Below, one piece after another: positions 26,236 to 37,544 of a stretch of 64,000 bases of DNA. The notes below the pieces were generated by a model. It had not been told where the DNA came from and searched no databases. It worked only from the letters and a program-made list of their open reading frames with translations. How positions within the stretch are numbered: position 1 is the first letter of the stretch; every line of letters starts with the position of its first letter. The stretch comes from Psettodes erumei. Taxonomy: Eukaryota > Chordata > Actinopteri > Pleuronectiformes > Psettodidae. The stretch is taken from positions 3,439,501 to 3,503,500 of the forward strand of contig JAFBJZ010000635.1 in the NCBI GenBank assembly GCA_016785225.1. Direction: 5' to 3'. The position numbers and the translations under genes are program-made.

Positions 26236-27758
26236 AAGTTCATGTCAAATCCATAACAAGCAAAGTATCCTCGGCCCAGCTCATTTCCCCACACACACGT
26301 CACACTCTGCTGGAAATCTACGTAGAGGATGTATTGATCTTACTGGTGCTTCCTTTCTCACAAGCTCACAAACAGAGCCGCCGTATCACAGGCAGCTCCG
26401 CAAAACAACCGCCCCCGCATCCCAGCCCCATAAAACAAAATAATAAACTCGCCGCTTGCCAAAATAATCCAAGTACCTTTTGTGTGTTTGCGTGCGCGCG
26501 CTTTGGTGTGCGTGCAGCTTGTGCTAATGCACTGTTATTTGCTTCCTTTCACTTCAGTAGGTGAAAATAGCCTGTGGGTGTATGTGCAGTACGTGTGTTA
26601 GAGGTGAGATATGAAGACACAACATTTTACCTGCTTCTCTGAGCTGGCAACGATCACATGATCCTTACTCTGTGCTCTATTTTTGTTTTGTTTTTCTGTG
26701 TGTTTTTGTCCAAAAAAAAAAGATCCATTAAGTCCAGGATGACAAGTGTAAAAGGCACATATTATAGTATATATAGTATATTCTCAAGTTTACTGTATGA
26801 CAGTGCATCTTGATTTATGTGATCATACATATGTAGTAAAATAGAAAGAAGAGTTTATCATCACATAAGAACCAATAATAATATTAATTTCACTGTCAAG
26901 ATACTAATCAATTAGAAGACTAATTTTTGCAGTTGTAATGTAGGAGCATGCTGGTCTAAAATAACTTAAAAGAATAAAAGAGCCTGTGTGTCAGGGCTAA
27001 GGAGCACACAGAAACAGGAGCACACTCATTGCATGTGATACAACACAACACACATATGACCATCAAAACCATGAAGCTACTTGGAAATGCTCGAGCAAGT
27101 ACTTGGAGAAACTCTCTGTAGATGTGCTCCATCATCACGTATTTTGTTTTCTTGGAAGCAGCCACACTTCCTCTGATGATTAGCATTGTCTTTAGGAAAA
27201 ACAGCATGTTGTTTACCGCTCTTGATTATTACCTTGTTTGTCCAGCCTCCAGTTGCGAGCACGGATGTTGAGATGGCTATCGGAGCATTATTAACGTACT
27301 GCAGGGAAGTGGGACACAATGTGAGAGCGGGGTGTATTAAGTCAGGTCATCTGTTAATTCTTCAAATGCCGGGTGAAGATTAATGTATCATCATACGTCC
27401 TCCTCCTCCTCGTCTCGTCCCTCCACTATCACCACGATGAACAATGATGCCATCAAAAAGGCACCAGAGTATCAAACCAGCAACCTTTCTCCCCTCTGAA
27501 ATGTGGCTTAATAAATATGGAAAGAAAAGCTGACTCCTGGTGGCCGTACAGAGCCGCTGCATCTGTCCACGGTTCATACCACATTGAGTTACACTGGACA
27601 GATACAGTGCAACACGCTGCTGTAACACTGATGAAGCTGTTTGCATGTGCAGAGGAGGATTACCACATAAGGAATGGTTATCATACTTCAACATTAATAT
27701 TTAATTTAAATGTTTGTGAGAATATTTTAAATAGACTGCAGTGAATCATGTATACAAT
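26236..27758. other. Intergenic, no gene seen
   Basis: Unique DNA with a short CGCG run near 26496. A possible repeat remnant lies at 26871-26940 (ATACTAATCAATTAGAAGAC then TTTGCAGTTGTAAT), resembling the terminal part of the GGGCTGCAACTAA-type repeat. Confidence 0.6.
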
Positions 27759-28098
27759 AGTGGAAAGTTATCAATACATTTACTTACATACTCTATTTAA
27801 GTATGATTTTGACTTTATACTTCAGCTACACTTTATTTCATGGGGAACTCATGTTTTTTTCATTTACATTTATTTTACAGCTATACTACAGTTATATTTT
27901 CAACCAAAATATATGGTCATTTTATAAAGTATAAAGTTAAAATCATCTTCACCTTGAGTAGCTACCACAATAAAATGCTGCAGTCGATAATAATCACTAC
28001 AAGTTTAACTGATGATACTAAAGGTACTTTGACTTTATTCTCATTGTGGGACATTTACTTGTGATGGAGTATTTTTTTCTTCCTACTCTGCATATATA
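27759..28098. mobile_element. Near full-length old copy of a common percomorph repeat
   Basis: It starts GTGGAAAGTTATCAATACAT and continues with TTTACAGCTATACTACAGTT, GTTAAAATCATCTTCACCTT, GAGTAGCTACCACAATAAAA, TGCTGCAGTC, then ACATTTACTTGTGATGGAGT and ATTTTTTTCTTCC. This order matches a widespread fish element I recognise from memory (GGTGGAAAGTAACTAAGTAC ... CTTGTAACGGAGTAT). There is no coding capacity, and the class is uncertain. Confidence 0.7.
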
Positions 28099-28769
28099 AT
28101 CCACACACAGTGTGTAGTTGTTCTGTACATATATCAGAAAAAGGTTATGCTCCTTTATTCTTTATGATTAAAAGTATAAAAGTATGTTTTGTAACTGTAG
28201 TTTTAATGAGACACAGGCGACACACATGAAAAGACTTTTTATGTTCGATGGTGTGAAACATCAGCGAGCTTTGGTCATAGTTCTGTTACGGACACTTTAT
28301 GGACAAAATGTCAGAGCCTCTGTTTGAGCTTTTTTTCCCCTTTTTTTTATAAATCCAGAAATGTAAAAACACTCTTGATTACAATTGCAGAGAGCTCCTG
28401 AAACACGACCCCGAGAGCAGCGGAGAGGAAAAGAGAGAGATTTAAAGGGTGAGTAAAAGTGTGTGCTGACTGGGTGCGTTTTCCTTCTGCCTCTCTCTCT
28501 CGCTCCCTCTATGTACAGCTGTCTCTGTGACACCTGACTGCAGAGCTGGACGCTGCTTTTTAAACTTTCCTGCAGAAAAAAAAAAACACTTTGCGTTTCA
28601 GGTGTTGGGTGAAATTCACATCCCCGGGCACTCAAGCGTGGTTAACATTAGGTTTAAGCATGCCAAGAATACGTGAGGAGTCGCCTGAGGAATTTTAGGA
28701 TCCCTTTTTTTCTGCATTCCTGAAAACAAAAAAGCATATTTTATGCAGAGGCAAGTGCTTTTGTTTGCC
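28099..28769. other. Intergenic, no gene seen
   Basis: AT-rich DNA grading into a CTCTCTCTCGCTC-rich patch near 28490. No credible ORF. Confidence 0.6.
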
Positions 28770-29035
28770 AGCAGCATGGTTTTGACAGCTTAACGGCGGC
28801 CAGCTTCGGCTCCGACTCAACCTTTCCACCTCTTCGCTCTGAGCTCGTCCAAATGTGCTACTAGCCACCGCCAAGCCGAAGCCCCCCAGCTCTGCAGAAG
28901 GTCGAGGCAGCTGTGTGTGGCCCTCTGTCCTTGCCGGGCCTACCAACTGGTTAATTAGCCTGCCGCATGGGGCGGGAGGCGGGCAGGCGGGGGATTATGG
29001 GAAGAGAGGGCTGGGAATACAGCTATTGGTTGGTT
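28770..29035. promoter_or_regulatory. Candidate conserved non-coding block with homeodomain site
   Basis: GC-rich, high-complexity DNA with GGTTAATTAGCC (TTAATTA homeodomain core) near 28950 followed by GGGCGGGAGGCGGGC (Sp/KLF-like). Short ORFs cross it on both strands without recognisable domains. Confidence 0.28.
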
Positions 29036-29961
29036 TGATGCTAAAGTCTGAGTCGTGTGAAAGTGAAATAGAAAAGTGAAAGAGGCATTGTTAAACACAA
29101 ATATGTGACCTGGATGTGAATGACTAAAAATCATCACGGGTTCATATGACGAGGTTAGTAGTTTTTCATTTATCTGCTCTCTTGTTTTTTTAGAGAGACT
29201 TTTTTTTAGAAATGTTGTTTTGGGGCTGTACAATTTTACATACTTATCAGTTTTAGGTTAAAATCTTAATTATATTTTAACTTATTATTGCTAAATTAAA
29301 ACCAATTTTTTCACACTATTGATGAATCTTCTCAGAACGTAAACGGACAGCGGAGTTGCTCGCCTTCTTGTATCCTCAATACATGATTGATAAAATGTCG
29401 CACAGAGCTCTGTGACTTACATTATTGAGTTGTTCTCAAGAGTTGAGACCAGCTGTCACTAAATCATTCAGTCAGTCAGACGTTTCTTGAGAAGCAGCCC
29501 GCTCCTCATCTCTGCCCGAGGCCAGCAGTTTGAAGCTGCGTTAGTCTGAATCCCTTGCATGAACTCTCAGCATTTCCAGTCGCACTGTGGGTGATGAAGG
29601 CACCAGGTTTTGACAGTGAGGAAGAATCCGTGGGAATAAAACAGGCGGAATCTCTGGAGTGCATCGTTAAATCGCTGCAACGCTCCTTTAAGGGTTATAT
29701 CCTAAATGTCACAGTTAAAAAAGCAAAGCCGCTGTGGTTTACAGTAATTTTAGCACAGCTTTTTGTCCCGGTTGCATCAACCTAACAATGTGTCATAGCT
29801 ATCCTAAATCACCACAAGCCGCAGCCTCGGGCGACTTGTTGCTCAAATGAAAACACACTGAGTTATTTGCTGTCCTAATGAGCTGTAATAATAAAAAAAA
29901 GCAGGACCCATATAGCATGGGTGACCACCAACACCACTTGAGCCACCCCTTCGCTTCTTCT

Positions 29962-29994
<33 letters not shown>

Positions 29995-31429
29995 TCCCTC
30001 TCTACTCCACTGCATCTGCTGCAGCAGAATCCCATCGGCTATCCAGTTACGGCCCGCCCGGCCAGGGGCTTGCATTAGTGGCGTAGGAGAGCTGTGAACA
30101 GGGAGTATCAGATGCTGTAATATGGAAATTCCTCTGTAATGCAGAGGCTGCGGGATTGTGCGATTACTTAATTCATTTAGCTGAGTAAATGTTACTGGTC
30201 TGCCAAAGCACAGAGGGGATGGGGAGTTAGAGTGTGTGGGAGCAGATCCGTCTTAAGGAGAGATGGCAGTGCAGAGTGCGTTGGACTGTGTATGAGCATG
30301 TAATGGCATGCATGTGTGGTTGCGGGCGCATGTGCATGTGTGTTACGGGTAGATGGGAGTACAAATGGGGCCTCAGTTAACAACAGGTCGGGTTTAAGGC
30401 TCCGGTTTCATGCGTCCGGGGAACAAACCATTAAGAAAGAACGCAGAGCCCACCAGGAACCACAGTGCTCCTCTGGTACCCACATGACCTATCCCAGACA
30501 CTGATTTGTGGCTCCTGACACTTTAATTCATTGGAAAACACAAGTCAGGACCCAGGAGTTAAGTAAGTCCATTAACACTATGCAGGAGTAATGCTTTCCA
30601 GTGTGGTGCCAGCCCTGCCACCCAGCGTGATCAAGCACGGAGACACAGTTATTTCAGAGTGGGCACATTTTTCCTGGAAGTTTTTTTACACTCTACAACT
30701 GCTGACAACATCATATCAAACTACAGTATTTTTAGGTGAATTTTGATGGTAAATAATCATGTAATTATGGTACCTTACTTCAACATTAGGTTACATTTAA
30801 TTTATATCAGGCTTACAGTCAGGTTTATAATCACTGCCTTAATGAGCACACTATGTATTTGCTATTGGGGAAGGCTGCTAAAATATATGTTTTATTTCAT
30901 GAATTAAAATATATTTATTAAAACGTTTACAGAAATTCCATGACAGATGTCTTTTGACACTTAAAACATGCCGATCAACAACTCTTATCTTTTCTTTTTT
31001 TTCTTTTTTTGGATGTACAGTAAATTTTATACGAGTTTTGTCGTGTAAGAAATACCCACATTTTGAATCCATACCATATGTGTGGATTTGAATCCATTTA
31101 CAGTACAGTTGTGATTCTTGTAATGAATTTTATATGGAAAATGCATCAAATGGGGCCAAAATAAAGCTAAGAAGAGATTTAAAATTAGATTTGTTTACCA
31201 GTCATAACTTTTTTAATTTCACTGGACACCTGAATATAACTCTGCAGCTCGGAGTTGACAGTGTGCAGGAAATTAACATCTTCTTTTAATGTGATGGGCC
31301 TAAACTGAAGAATGAAGATGTGATTTTCCACTCTAATCAATCTCTATCTAGGTTTTCAACACAACATGAAGTCAAAGTCAAATTTTATCAGCTGCTGTAT
31401 TCACTGTATCCATCGTTTCCCCCAAAGGC
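29036..31429. other. Intergenic, no gene seen
   Basis: Unique DNA with a (CA)n tract at 29964-29993. Nothing protein-like. Confidence 0.65.
29964..29993. repeat. (CA)n microsatellite, 15 units
   Basis: Uninterrupted CA tract. Confidence 0.95.
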
Positions 31430-31695
31430 GTCTCTCGAAAAATGATTTCATTGTCCTCCAATCCATTAAACAGAGCAGCGATGTCAGCTGAGCAGTAAAT
31501 GACTCAAAACACAGCTGCTGGGGAATGGAAAATTGGGAGCCAACTTCAACTCAAGCAAAATGGAAAAAGGTGGAGTCAGAAAGCTGTTAAAACTATCTGA
31601 CAGATTCGATACGCTCTGCAATGTGGAACAGAATTATTAATTTGGGAACTGGGCCTGTTAAATCTATCATTCCATTATTCTAACTGGAATCCAAA
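31430..31695. promoter_or_regulatory. Candidate conserved non-coding block
   Basis: High-complexity AT-moderate DNA with CATTGTCC (SOX-like), TCCATTAAAC, ATCTGACAG (MEIS/TGIF-like TGACAG) and AGAATTATTAATTTGG within 250 bp, without repeats or long ORFs. Confidence 0.3.
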
Positions 31696-32720
31696 GGACA
31701 TTTGCAGCCTCCAGTTCGGCAGCCAGCGAGTCTGATCTGTTGTTTTAACAGTTAAAAGTCGGTTTATCTTCCATTTTAAGATGAGGAAGTGTGACCGTGC
31801 TGGACAGGCTGCTTTCTGTTGGAAACTGTGCAGCGCCACCCCATGGACACTGTGTGGACTCACCGTACAGGAATCATAGCAGGTCATGGTGTTTTAATAG
31901 CATCTCCCTGCTGCATCATCATCATCATCATCACATTGACATCCAGTCACATTGCATCAGAGAGACAGAATCTCTGGCTTGACGCTTTGACAAGCTCCAA
32001 TACATTTCCCTTTTACACTTCCAGTTAGGTTCGCTGAGATCACTCTTGGCGTTCCTCATTTTCTGCCACCTCTTCCTCCTCCTCCTCCTCCTCCTCCTCA
32101 TAATTATTGAAACAGTTCACTCTTATTAGTGCTTTTCTCTCCTTTACAAGCTGGACGCCTGAGTAAAAGAGCCACAGGAGGTTCAAGATTCCATTTATTC
32201 ATCCATAAAATCATGGAAATCATAGTGCTCCCATCCTAATCAAAGGGGGGGGGTGTTCTCGTAGGAATCACTTCCAGATAAAAGTCCCAGATATTTTCAC
32301 TGTATATCTATTCTCAGCACTGTGGGAGATTATATATATGAAAAGCTACTGGAGTCAATTCCTTGTCAAATATGTTTGTTTTTTTTCCCCTGTTGGGTGG
32401 AGTACAAACTCTGTCAGTCCCTCAGCAAAAGCTCTTTTTTATTATCTGTCTCTTGTTGGATCAGAATGCAGGTGCACTGCCCTTTCTCTTTTTCAGAATA
32501 TAGTGCCATTTTAAAATTGTCCTCGAGATTTATGATGGAGTAAATGTAGAATTTCTTACGTTTATGACATGACGGCGCCTTACAAGAGACAGTAATTCAA
32601 CTAAACACTGTCATCTGTGAGCTTTCTGGCCAAACTGAGGCAACTGTAGACTTACAGCATCAAGATCGTAAAATATCAGACGACAGCTGACAAAGTCCTG
32701 CCAAAAATATTTACTAAGTA
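31696..32720. other. Intergenic with trinucleotide repeats, no gene seen
   Basis: It contains (ATC)n at about 31914-31932 and (CCT)n at 32075-32099, plus a G9 run near 32246. No credible ORF. Confidence 0.7.
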
Positions 32721-32845
32721 TGGCTGCAACTACCTGTTATTTTCATTACTCAATTAATTATTTGTTCTTTCTACCAACAGTCCGAAAAAAAATGCAAATA
32801 TTCTCATTTAATTAGCAGCAACCAGATAATTTGTCATGAATTTTC
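32721..32845. mobile_element. Copy of the GGGCTGCAACTAA-type fish repeat
   Basis: TGGCTGCAACTACCTGTTAT, TTTCATTACTCAATTAATTA, TTTGTTCTTTCTACCAACAG, TCCGAAAAAA: the same order as the repeat at 12705-12815, orientation plus. Confidence 0.6.
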
Positions 32846-35699
32846 TATAAAGTCATTGTCATGGTTAGCGGTGGAGTCTGTCAGAGTCGTGGGACCTGTG
32901 GCAATAAACCTTTCAGTTACTACCAGTATTCAGGTGTCGCCAACATCCCCCATGTCTGAAATGTACAGGATTACAACTGTATTCTTTTGGGTCTGGCTTC
33001 GAGCCCGGTACTGTTTAAGACAATGAAGGTCTTGTGAGACTTTTAAATGTGAAAAAAAAATCCCTAATATGGAATATCGCAAACCATGTCTCAAAAATCT
33101 TTGCCGAAGGCATTTAATAAATTCTGGAAAATAAAAGGAAATTGAAATACTATGTAGACAGAGTAAGTAATAAATCTAATAAAAGTTTGTCTGTAAAACT
33201 GATTCTGAAGGCTGCGTTGACGGTGCCAGCCTAAGCTCCTGGAGCTGGTCGCCAAAGTCCTCCGGGCGGCGTTGGCCCGATGACTGTTCACCTTCAGTCT
33301 AGACTTCAACAAAGCCCGGAGCGTCTCGGCTGCGCGCTGTGGTTCTGGCTGAGAGGTTGTGGGGTCTCACGGCAGTGCCAGCGGGGAGTTGCAGGGGGGC
33401 ACGGGAGCCTTGGAGGTCCTGGTTTTACTGCGCAGCAGTTCACAGCGTACACACCGGCCCCCGCTCTGCCACGACTGGAGTTTGTCACTCGCAGATTTAT
33501 GTTCCTCTCTATTAAAGCTCCTTTACAAGCCCACCGAGGAACCTGGAGATGTAGAGAGGGAGAGTGAGTGGGAAACCCAAGGAGAGGCATGAAATGAAAG
33601 AATAAAGCGAGCGAGGCACCGGGAACAAAGCGGATTTTAATGGCTGCGAGAGACTTTGGGGAAAGTGTGTGTCAGTGCCAGTTCAACATAAAGTTGAGCC
33701 TGAGCCTTACAGAGCCATTTAGCTGCAGTCCAATCAGCGCAGAGCTAAATCATGTCTAAAGGGGAACAGTTCTGAATTCAGTGTGCAGCAAAATGTTTAT
33801 CACCTTTAAAACAAACAAGGAAAATGGAAAATGCTAAGACCAAGAACACGGAGGCATTGAAATGTTCATGTAATTAAATGTGGTGCATCAGCTCACTGGA
33901 AAGGCATGTGAAACCCATCCTGCTTTCATGAAGCACACACTTGTTTTTTTTCACTGCCGTCATGTTTAAGACTGGATGATGACGAGTGTGAGGTGTCTGC
34001 GCCTTTTAGGGTGTGCCTGGTCCTCCTGGTCTGATGGCACATCACATTTCCCGGCGCTTACGCCGCACGAATGGGACGGATCATCAAACCAGTCTAAGTA
34101 TTGTTGGACCTATAGTTTTCCATTCAGTCCATCAGAGTTCTTTCTTCACCTCCTCACTGTTCAGGCGACGGCAGTTATGAATGGCTGATTTATTTATTTA
34201 TTTTATTCTTCCCCAAATGAAGTAGTGTGAAGAGTCCGATCCCCTCCACCCCTCCTGCGGTGAAACAAGTAGCTCTCAAGGCAGCCGAACTTTTCGGGAC
34301 TTGATGAATGTTAAGAGTTGTGATAGCCAAATGAAGTGAAATTTATGTCGGCTTCTGTGGTAGCCTGAAGCCAGAAGTATCCACACCCTCATAAAATCAC
34401 CCTGGGAGCCTTCGCAATCCCGTTTTCCATCCTGTCCGCTCATTTCTCCACGGCGCTGTACGTCTGTCAGTAGAGACTGAGCAGGAAGAAGCCAGCTGAT
34501 GCTGTCGTCTGTGCTCTCTTCTTCTTTTAGACTTTAATGTAAGCTAATGCACATATCGCAGCTACAAAAATAATTTAAATAAGTCTTTGCTTGTTGCTTT
34601 TTGATTACAGCAGTTTATATCACTCTAATGTATAGTTGTGTGCTGATATATGGATATTTTATTGTTCATTAATGTCCCTTTTTTAAAATCATTATTTCCC
34701 CTGTGGAGACATATTTTATATCATACTGTTTATTTTATTGTTGCTCATTATCTGTTTATGCAGCAGCTTCCTCTCATGGGTGCCTTCAGGAGGAGTCATA
34801 GTTCAACAAATACATTCATAAACACTTCAATCTGCTAACAACTACACTACAAGCTGTTGTTGAGCATTTATAACATGTTTATTACTACATGTAAATGCTA
34901 ATTGGGGTTGGAGGGCTTAAAGTGTTCCAGTAGTTATAATGTATGACTAGAATGACAAGTTTCTCACTTTCCCCACAAGCCATAATTTGACCTAGTTTTT
35001 TGGTTGCAAAAATCACTTTATTGTAATTCGTACTGCCGGTCAGTGTGAAACACAACAGTAACATAATGTGTTAGTGCAGTTCCTCCTTTGTGCACAAGAG
35101 GGTGGTGTGTCCCTTTCGTACCTGATCGGCACTGCAGAGCCTTCAGTCACAGGCCTGCAGGAGATTAATGAGAGGTGCACAAATTCCCGATGCACCGCTG
35201 CTGCCTGTGTGACCTGAGGGAAAGAGGGGGGACGCGAGCTGCATGCATATGGACGGGCGGCATATTGAACATATGGAGGGGAGGTGTCTCTCATCGCTTC
35301 CTCCTCCCCTACTTCTTTCACCCCCTCGTTCCCTCCGACGCCAACCACCTGCATTATGACAAAAATCTGCATCTCTGTCCAAAGGGCAGACGAGCTCCTG
35401 TGACTCCTGCAACTTCAGTGACGTGGACTTCGACATAGTTTTCATCAGTGCGTTTAAAATAAAAAAAACATCCCACAGTTTGTTTGGGAGCAGCGCAGGA
35501 GACACGTTTCACAAAGCTCACGCTGTCGTCTGAGTCACGTCAGACATGTTTCCTACACTCCTGCAGCTTTTCAGCCTCGTAATCTGAGATGGCGTGCTGA
35601 ATCCCACCTGAAGAGAGATGCTCACTTTCAGCAACGACTCGGGTCAAGCAGTGCAGGATGAAGGTGAATCAAAAGTCATGCAGGGGAGTTAAAAAGTTC
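32846..35699. other. Intergenic, no gene seen
   Basis: Mixed unique DNA. A GC-rich, CpG-containing patch at 33215-33430 (CTCCGGGCGGCGTTGG, GGCTGCGCGCTG) is open on both strands for about 95 codons but resembles no family. Confidence 0.6.
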
Positions 35700-36340
35700 A
35701 ACAGCCCGCTTTTTGCAAAGCAAAAGAGGCAGGCATATGGCTGTCCTGTCCTCCCACACTCAGCCCTCCTGAGAAATGGTGTTTGTCAGAGTAATAAAGC
35801 TGTCCCATAACCCCATAACCTCTGTAATATTCATGATCCAACGTTTGTACCTCACAGGACAGCTTGATAAGTGTTGGACCCCAGGCTGTTCCCAGGCTCA
35901 ACCATAACAAGTATGTTGTCTACCTGGGTTACCATGGGACGAGCTAATCCAGACTCCCAACGTCCCCCCGCCCGCTTCTTAAAACACACTCCTCATTGGC
36001 CCAGCACAGGCGCTCACCCAGAGTCGTCCCGCTCTGTTTACTGATGTCACAAGTCGGGCCGAGCCCATAATAGGCAATGGCTCATCTCAACATTACGGCC
36101 TGTTTATAAACGAGGTGAAAAATGACACTTTTATTGCCCCGTTACTGCGTCGCCTCTGTCCTGCCGTGTCCCAGCCTGTCCCGCCTTATCCTGTCATATC
36201 AGTGGAACGTCTCTCCAAGAGAATAAGTCAACAAGGAGACACAAAAAGAGAGAGGGACAGGGGAGGGGGTATCTGGACAGTGACAGCTTTAATGCATCAT
36301 CTCATAAACACTCATTAATCAGAGCAGGCTGGCGCAACTG
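35700..36340. promoter_or_regulatory. Candidate conserved non-coding block with FOX/CDX-like sites
   Basis: High-complexity DNA with AATATTCATGATCC near 35827, CCATAATAGG at about 36065, the 10-bp palindrome GTTTATAAAC at 36102-36111 and TTTTATTGCCCC (CDX-like) near 36129. It is repeat-free. Function is inferred. Confidence 0.3.
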
Positions 36341-36463
36341 CTGCGGCATACAAATCAGAGGCCGAGAGGAAGAGACGAGAGACGCCGGGGGACAGGTGAT
36401 TCCTCTCGGGTCAAATTGTGTCTCGTCCAAAGTCAGCCAGTGCGGTTAGCTAATGAAGTGTAC

Positions 36464-36498
36464 GCAGCAGCAGCAGCAACAACAACAACAAGCAGCAG
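36464..36498. repeat. (CAG)n(CAA)n(CAG)n trinucleotide repeat
   Basis: A compound CAG/CAA tract of about 11 triplets outside any coding frame I can support. Confidence 0.9.
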
Positions 36499-37491
36499 CT
36501 TCATTAGTGTCAGTGAAACAACTCTGTGACCTACTGGACGGATGTCAAACATTCATAAAGTCTCATAAGAAGTGCGACGTACAGTAATGTATTTCAAAGT
36601 GAGTGTTTTAAAAAGAGCAGTGCAGGCCAACAGTCTAAAAGAAGACAAAGGTTTGAAATGAAATGAAAAGTCCAGTCATCTGAACTGGCATTTTTATAAG
36701 TGGTTACCCATTTTTGAAGACCAAAGGAAGATGAAATAAATTGTGTGCTAATAGATTCCTTTCCTGTCCACCAGAGGGCAGCAGTCTCTTCCTCCACAAG
36801 CTGCACAGTATGTGTTGCTGCAGGGAGCTTCAGCAGTCCCACTGAGGAGCTCTGTTGTGTTATCAGTCTGCGCTATTTATAAAAAGTCCTGATTCAGCTC
36901 CACTGATGTTCAGAGAAGAGATCCTGAAGGAACAAAGGTGGCCCAAAGTCACTGTCAGAGGAGGTGCCACCACATACATGTGAGATCATGAGGGAATCCA
37001 GCACTGCAGGAGCAACACACGGCAGTAAATGCCTGTATTTCATGTACAGAAGAGCTTCTGTTGTTGCTGCTGTTATGATGTCAGTGACACCCCCCTCCAC
37101 TGTTGAGCCGAACCGTTGCTCCGGGCGACATTCATTCGTTCGTTACGGTCTGGTCTGGTCTGAGTGAGGTGTGAGGCCCGTGTGGGCCCGGTGCTGAGAG
37201 TCCCACAGAGAGGTGGACTCATGTTCTCCTCTTTCAGCTTTTTCACACCTCCTGTTCCAGAAGAATCTGTATCTTACAATCCTCTTCTAATCTTTAAGGT
37301 GTCACCACCATTAAACCAAAGGACCCCCCCACACACACACACACACGCACACACGCACCTTTCCAAGTATGGGGGGCTTGTCACCTACAAAAACAAACTG
37401 ACATTCACGCCCGTTGTACATAGCGATTGACCAGGCGGATGGAGGTGCTGTTGTCACCATATTTAAACAGTTTAGTTGTGATTCCCCCCCC

Positions 37492-37544
<53 letters not shown>

